From positions 1 to 64,000 of the forward strand of contig CAAGKM010000001.1 of assembly GCA_900770395.1 (NCBI GenBank): DNA of 64,000 nucleotides. Reading direction: 5' to 3'. A program made the translations under genes and the position numbers. Below are positions 60,008-64,000 of the stretch, one piece after another. The DNA comes from an uncultured Prevotella sp. Lineage in GTDB: Bacteria > Bacteroidota > Bacteroidia > Bacteroidales > Bacteroidaceae. The first letter of the stretch is position 1. Every line of letters starts with the position of its first letter. Below the pieces are notes generated by a model that was given only the letters and a program-made list of their open reading frames with translations, had not been told where the DNA came from and searched no databases.

Positions 60008-60594
60008 TTGCTGAGTTTCCTTACTATCTTTTTCAATGGAATCAACCATTTTGCGTTTCTCAGTTTCAAGAACAAGACAGATTTGGCATTAGCATTACAT
60101 ACGCCACACTTTTTGCATGAAGCACCTAAGCATACCTTTCCTTCGTGATTGATAAAATTCACCTTTGGGCAAAGACCGAAATAATCATGTGACGTATATA
60201 CAATACGTATTCCTCTATCATGCGTTTCTTGCAAATACTCCAAAGGTAATCCCATCAAAGTATGCACATGAAATACATTAGGCTTTACTCTGTCCAACAT
60301 TTGTAGAAAGGATTTCACATCAAGTCTTCGAGAAGATACTTCACTATTCACGTTCTTGATGCCATACATCAAAGATACAGGTAAAGGATTAGACATTTCA
60401 AAAATATCAATACTGCCACTCCTCTTGTCTTCATGCACATAACATCGCTTATGAAACCAAGAAGTGCCTCCTGGATAAATAGCCGCTACAGAATGCCCAA
60501 GATTTACTTGCGCTGTCATTAAATCTTTGGCATACTTTACAAGCCCACCACTACGATAAGGGGAAAAGCCTAAAGTATAATGTAAAATATTCAT
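60004..60594 (-). CDS. N-terminal half of a split GT4 glycosyltransferase
   Basis: 196 residues. MNILHYTLGFSPYRSGGLVK and YAKDLMTAQVNLGHSVAAIY form the first GT-B acceptor strand-helix units. NVFHVHTLMGLPLEYL and VYTSHDYFGLCPKVNFI with CLGASCKKCGVCNAN continue it and match GT4 enzymes whose acceptor loop has Cys pairs. The frame ends at KKIVRKLSK followed by a TGA that overlaps the next ATG. The upstream gene overlaps the start by ATGA. Confidence 0.75.
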   Translation of the reverse strand: MNILHYTLGFSPYRSGGLVKYAKDLMTAQVNLGHSVAAIYPGGTSWFHKRCYVHEDKRSGSIDIFEMSNPLPVSLMYGIKNVNSEVSSRRLDVKSFLQMLDRVKPNVFHVHTLMGLPLEYLQETHDRGIRIVYTSHDYFGLCPKVNFINHEGKVCLGASCKKCGVCNANAKSVLFLKLRNAKWLIPLKKIVRKLSK

Positions 60595-62027
60595 TTTCTC
60601 ATTTTCAATATCTTTGCTGGAACTCCGCCTATAACGCAGTTGTCTGGGAACTCGCCTCTAACCACAGCTCCGGCTGCAACTACACATCCGTCACCTATTA
60701 TGGTGCCGTCAAGTATGGTGACCTTTGCTCCAATCCAGCAATTGTTTCCTATTCTCACTCCGCCATTACTTCTCACTCCCTGCAGTCTGATAGGAATTTC
60801 CAGCCTATCAGTAATATGATTTTCGGGATGAATGCTCACATAATTGCCAATAATGGTATTGTCGCCTATCTCAAGACTCCCCACACCACAGCCATACAAA
60901 CCATGCGTACCCAGTCCTACATTATTGCCAATGCGGATACAGTTTCCTATTCTTCTCAAACTTCCAGTCAGCCAGATTGTGGTATACATGCCCATAGACA
61001 CATTGTCCCCACAAGTAATTCCTTCTACGGACAAAGCATCGACATAACATCTATACCCAATATTCAGATTCCTTCCGAATTTTAATTTTGAGCTGCATAT
61101 AATCTTTGAGGATGGAGATACGAATACTCTTTTGAAAGTTCTCAGTCTAATCATCCCATAAATCATAGCTGTGGTTTTCTGACATGCAAGTTCTAACCAA
61201 TATCTTAAAGGGATGTTCTCATCAATAATATATTTCTCCCCTTTTATCTTTGTCAATACAGCACTAATTAAGCACCCCCCCATCAACGTTTTACGTAAAA
61301 TAAAGAATTTAAACGCAAGCCAATCACGAACAAAATACAGCATGTTCATCAAAGCGGGTAAGGATCTGTGCAGTCTCCTTATTTTGTAAGACTCTATGAT
61401 TGCCTTGGTTGAGAAACTCATACCACCCACTTTCATTCGTGCAATTCGCACATCAATAAACAAAGATCTCAGTTTATCCCTTTTCCGCAACAACAATTCA
61501 TAATCAGCACATATCTTAAAATCCAGATTATATTCGCCGATAGTCTCAAACAGACTTTTCCTATTATGGAGCGAAGCAACATGAGCAGCATTCATCGTTC
61601 TACGGAACACACTCCATTTAGGGTCGCCGCCAAGCAGTTTCAGTAGTTTCCCATTTTTGTCAACATACTCATTATGCGCACAGATATAATCGTATTGACC
61701 AATATCCTCCGTTGTATTGATGGTGCGTTGATATAGCTCTATTGCTCCCGGCAACAGCACGTCATCAGCGCCGATAAACATCACCCAGTCTCCCTTGGCG
61801 GCCTTAACACCCTTGTTCCATGCGTCATATATACCCTTGTCGGGCTCCGAAATATGTACCGTTATATTGCTACCATACGAATCGATAATCGTGTTCGTAT
61901 CATCCTTACTGCCTCCATCAACCAATATTAACTCTGTTTCATCAGTTAGCTGTGGCACAATACTATCTAAACACCTTTTTAAGGTTTGGGCTGCATTAAA
62001 TATTGCTATAACTATTGAAATTTCCAT
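60591..62027 (-). CDS. Fusion of GT2 glycosyltransferase and LbetaH acetyltransferase
   Basis: 478 residues. Residues 1-230 are GT2: ISIVIAIFNAAQTLKRCLDS, ELILVDGGSKDDTN and FIGADDVLLPG. A connecting region of about 70 residues follows. From about 295 come left-handed beta-helix hexapeptides (IGNCIRIGNNVGLGTHGLYG, LEIGDNTIIGNYVSIHPENH, VRIGNNCWIGAKVTILDG) ending GGVPAKILKMRK. The His in HPENH may be catalytic. One protein could therefore add a sugar and acetylate it or another sugar in the same repeat unit. The start of the next gene overlaps its stop (ATGA). Confidence 0.88.
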   Translation of the reverse strand: MEISIVIAIFNAAQTLKRCLDSIVPQLTDETELILVDGGSKDDTNTIIDSYGSNITVHISEPDKGIYDAWNKGVKAAKGDWVMFIGADDVLLPGAIELYQRTINTTEDIGQYDYICAHNEYVDKNGKLLKLLGGDPKWSVFRRTMNAAHVASLHNRKSLFETIGEYNLDFKICADYELLLRKRDKLRSLFIDVRIARMKVGGMSFSTKAIIESYKIRRLHRSLPALMNMLYFVRDWLAFKFFILRKTLMGGCLISAVLTKIKGEKYIIDENIPLRYWLELACQKTTAMIYGMIRLRTFKRVFVSPSSKIICSSKLKFGRNLNIGYRCYVDALSVEGITCGDNVSMGMYTTIWLTGSLRRIGNCIRIGNNVGLGTHGLYGCGVGSLEIGDNTIIGNYVSIHPENHITDRLEIPIRLQGVRSNGGVRIGNNCWIGAKVTILDGTIIGDGCVVAAGAVVRGEFPDNCVIGGVPAKILKMRK

Positions 62028-62034
62028 CAGATTC

Positions 62035-63351
62035 TTATTGTAATTTACTATATTTTATTTCCATTAGCCTAGTTACATAAGTAAATGTAAAAAATGCCCA
62101 AAAAATAGGCATGTTAAAAGTTTGCATACTAAAGGCAAATATCCAAAAGAAAAAATCCCAAGATAAAAAACTCTTAAATACTATTTGTCTCATCAAGAAC
62201 ATGAAAAAAGCAAAAATCAAAAATCCGTAATCATATAGATAATTGATAATTCCACCAATTCCAACTTCATAGCCAAACTCTTTTCCTAACATTTCCCAAG
62301 ACAAATGTTTAGCTCCATAATCATGTCCAAATCCAAACCAGAAATTTGGATTTTTCAAATCAAAATCATATAAATAAAATAGATATGGTGAAATTCTAGC
62401 TGATCCGCTTTGGTCTGCATCATAAATTGCCATAGGGTCAAAAGAACCAATCACACCTAAAATATTTGAAATTCGTTCAATAGTTTGTGGATAAAAATAA
62501 TTAATCAAGACACTACCAGACAAAAGTATGGCGCAAAAAAATGGAATGTATTTAACTATATGATTTTTCAAAAAAAATAAAAGTATAATCGGCAACAAAA
62601 TAATTGCACTTGTGGTACCACATGATAACAGTATATATAATAGGATCCAGCATATTTTTTTATTTTCTTTATATAGTTGTTTTAAATCTATTACATTTAC
62701 CCTATTCAAATATTTTATTCTTATATACATGAGAAAAAGCAAAGCTACAGATGGTGGAAGCATCGAAGGCTCTTGTGCCAAAGAATTCATCTTAAAACGA
62801 ATAAAGAATTCACCATTACGGTTAAAACCTGAAAATCCTGTAATTTCCGATATTTGTTGAATAAGTAATACACCCCAATATGCAAATATCAAAAAACGTA
62901 GAAATGCTAAGTATTTATTGACACGTATATATTTTGAGTAAATTCTCAAACTTATGAATTGAAAAATAAATAAGCCAGAATATAAAAATGTACTCTGTCG
63001 AAAATTTGAATTTTGTGAAGCTGAAAGAAACATCACCCCCCATAACAGGATTAATCCCCAATCATAACGTTTTAGTTCTCTTAATCTTAATAATACAGAA
63101 AAAGAAGCCACCATCATAACACTTACATTAAGCATGTTAACCCCACCATCTTTAGAAAATAAATGAAGTATGACTATACATGAAGTAAGAATAAGATATG
63201 GCAAAACCTCTTTAAAAGGATATGTTTTAATTCGTTTGTTATACATAAATATAATTGACTTATTTAACTTTTTACTCAACCATTTCCCACCTTTATTCAT
63301 CACAATAGCCATAAATAGCGATGCTCCAAACAAATAGGTATATACACCCAT
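62035..63351 (-). CDS. Wzy-like O-antigen/capsule polymerase
   Basis: 438 residues with about ten membrane spans. A large external loop has EFFIRFKMNSLAQEPSMLPP and a second GFGHDYGAKHLSWEMLGKEF. This topology fits Wzy-type polymerases of surface polysaccharides; sequence conservation in this group is low, so the call is by topology and locus. The first 35 residues (MGVYTYLFGASLFMAIVMNK, GGKWLSKKLN) resemble the end of an acyltransferase-3 protein, so the true start may be the ATG at 63246 (MYNKRIKTYPFK). Confidence 0.7.
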   Translation of the reverse strand: MGVYTYLFGASLFMAIVMNKGGKWLSKKLNKSIIFMYNKRIKTYPFKEVLPYLILTSCIVILHLFSKDGGVNMLNVSVMMVASFSVLLRLRELKRYDWGLILLWGVMFLSASQNSNFRQSTFLYSGLFIFQFISLRIYSKYIRVNKYLAFLRFLIFAYWGVLLIQQISEITGFSGFNRNGEFFIRFKMNSLAQEPSMLPPSVALLFLMYIRIKYLNRVNVIDLKQLYKENKKICWILLYILLSCGTTSAIILLPIILLFFLKNHIVKYIPFFCAILLSGSVLINYFYPQTIERISNILGVIGSFDPMAIYDADQSGSARISPYLFYLYDFDLKNPNFWFGFGHDYGAKHLSWEMLGKEFGYEVGIGGIINYLYDYGFLIFAFFMFLMRQIVFKSFLSWDFFFWIFAFSMQTFNMPIFWAFFTFTYVTRLMEIKYSKLQ

Positions 63352-63473
63352 ACATTGGAAACAAACGGTAAAACCCCTAATATAAAGATAAAATGGATGA
63401 TATAAAACTCATATGAAATCTGCCTCATAAACAATAAAAAGCGTTTTTTCTTGATCCTATTCTTAAAAAACAT
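63250..63473 (-). pseudogene. C-terminal remnant of an acyltransferase-3 membrane protein
   Basis: From 63473 one frame reads MFFKNRIKKKRFLLFMRQIS, YEFYIIHFIFILGVLPFVSN and VWV, then stops at 63300. A shift of one base near VWV joins it to VYTYLFGASLFMAIVMNK and GGKWLSKKLN in the polymerase frame. ISYEFYIIH and the final basic SKKLN are typical of the last spans of acyltransferase-3 O-acetyltransferases. The rest of that gene is absent. Confidence 0.5.
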
Positions 63474-63495
63474 AGTAATATTCTTTTACCTGTTT

Positions 63496-64000
63496 TTATA
63501 TCAAAATATCTTGATAAATTTTTATCAATTGCTTTTCAACTCCACAATGTCTTTTTGTTGCTGCATCTATTTCTTTGTTGCTTATCTCTTCTGCATATTG
63601 CATATTGGCTTTTAAGTCCAATATTGACGTTGCAGAACGATATGCGTCATTGGCAGGTACAAGAACCCCTGCCCCATTATCCATAATAGTGTCCAAACCA
63701 CCAACCATAGCCGCTACCACAGGAATACCTATATACTGAGCCTCACATACGCTGTTGGGACTGTTCTCTATATAAGCCTCATGACAATACACGTCCGACC
63801 GTCTTAGCTCTTCAGCAATCTCCTCGGCTGATAGTCTTCCCCGTGCATATACATGCACATCTTTGGCGTCAATGGCTGTCATCTTTTCATGCAAGCGCAT
63901 ATCGTTTATCCCTATGATATTCCACTCGAAGTCATCACCATACATGTCATGTATAATCTTGGCTGTTCGCAAGATAACATCTACACCTTTATAAATGGCA
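63496..64000 (-). CDS. GT4 glycosyltransferase, donor half, cut by the right edge
   Basis: The frame is open to the window end: AIYKGVDVILRTAKIIHDMY, NIIGINDMRLHEKMTAI, VYARGRLSAEEIAEELRRSD, then ENSPNSVCEAQYIGIPVVAA and GGLDTIMDNGAGVLVPANDA. This is the GT4 donor domain with the E-x7-E type motif. The first part lies outside the window. It belongs to the polysaccharide locus. The 144 bp to the next gene hold the acyltransferase remnant. Confidence 0.8.
   Translation of the reverse strand, partial: AIYKGVDVILRTAKIIHDMYGDDFEWNIIGINDMRLHEKMTAIDAKDVHVYARGRLSAEEIAEELRRSDVYCHEAYIENSPNSVCEAQYIGIPVVAAMVGGLDTIMDNGAGVLVPANDAYRSATSILDLKANMQYAEEISNKEIDAATKRHCGVEKQLIKIYQDILI

Overview
The window looks like chromosomal DNA of a Bacteroidota organism, most likely a gut or oral Prevotella/Segatella-type member of the Bacteroidales. 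The reasons are: repeated promoters of the Bacteroidota form TTTG, 19-20 bp, TAnnTTTG; a DUF4293 gene next to a Bacteroidota-type RNA polymerase omega gene; a BamD lipoprotein; a seven-gene rseC-rnfBCDGEA operon; a type IX secretion type B sorting domain; a BspA-like leucine-rich repeat protein; and secreted proteins with tails ending in NGKK-like motifs. No genome or database search was available, so names rest on recognised motifs.

Layout. Positions 1-5.9 kb are one end of an integrated mobile element: a possible third recombinase cut by the left edge, a DnaC/IstB-like ATPase with a DnaD-like partner, an excisionase-like HTH protein, an unknown protein and two tandem tyrosine recombinases, all on the minus strand. 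Positions 5.9-8.5 kb hold a pair of unknown small genes, a BspA-like LRR protein, a 45-residue membrane protein and a 5S rRNA without 23S or 16S. Positions 8.6-17.8 kb carry an acetyltransferase, two overlapping uvrA genes, a T9SS type B protein, a Cys/His-rich small secreted protein, an AlkD-type protein and a DUF1349 lipoprotein. Positions 18.0-20.0 kb are a repeat-rich island: a three-gene DUF3791/DUF3990 toxin-antitoxin-like cassette between two 73-bp direct repeats, followed by a dense array of small hairpins and a third partial repeat.

Positions 20.1-25 kb hold a signal-peptide-bearing histidine decarboxylase-like enzyme, a NUDIX hydrolase, and an AraC regulator divergent from a GH29 fucosidase. 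The fucosidase is followed by six GAACGTTC palindromes spaced exactly 22 bp apart. Positions 25.2-30.9 kb are the Rnf ion-pumping complex. Positions 31-36.5 kb hold two divergently expressed Bacteroidales proteins, guaA, a sugar nucleotidyltransferase and a stand-alone LytTR regulator followed by a 21-bp periodic array.

Positions 36.5-44.5 kb hold three secreted proteins with cohesin-like and dockerin-like modules, one of them 2018 residues and almost entirely helical. Positions 45-55.3 kb are housekeeping: DUF4293, rpoZ, bamD, uvrB, a GT2, tRNA-Glu, tRNA-Ser, recG, mutS2 and a second tRNA-Ser. Positions 55.4-64 kb are a surface polysaccharide locus: several glycosyltransferases (one split in two), a GT2-acetyltransferase fusion, a Wzy-like polymerase, an acyltransferase remnant, an AAA ATPase of another class inserted among them, and a glycosyltransferase cut by the right edge.

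Four DNA repair genes or pairs (uvrA x2, uvrB, recG-mutS2, AlkD) lie in the window but are not one operon. The most unusual signals are non-coding: periodic arrays of 21-22 bp in three intergenic regions, 9-bp periodic arrays in two others, the hairpin array at 19.45-19.71 kb, and an isolated copy of the toxin-antitoxin promoter at 8.6 kb.
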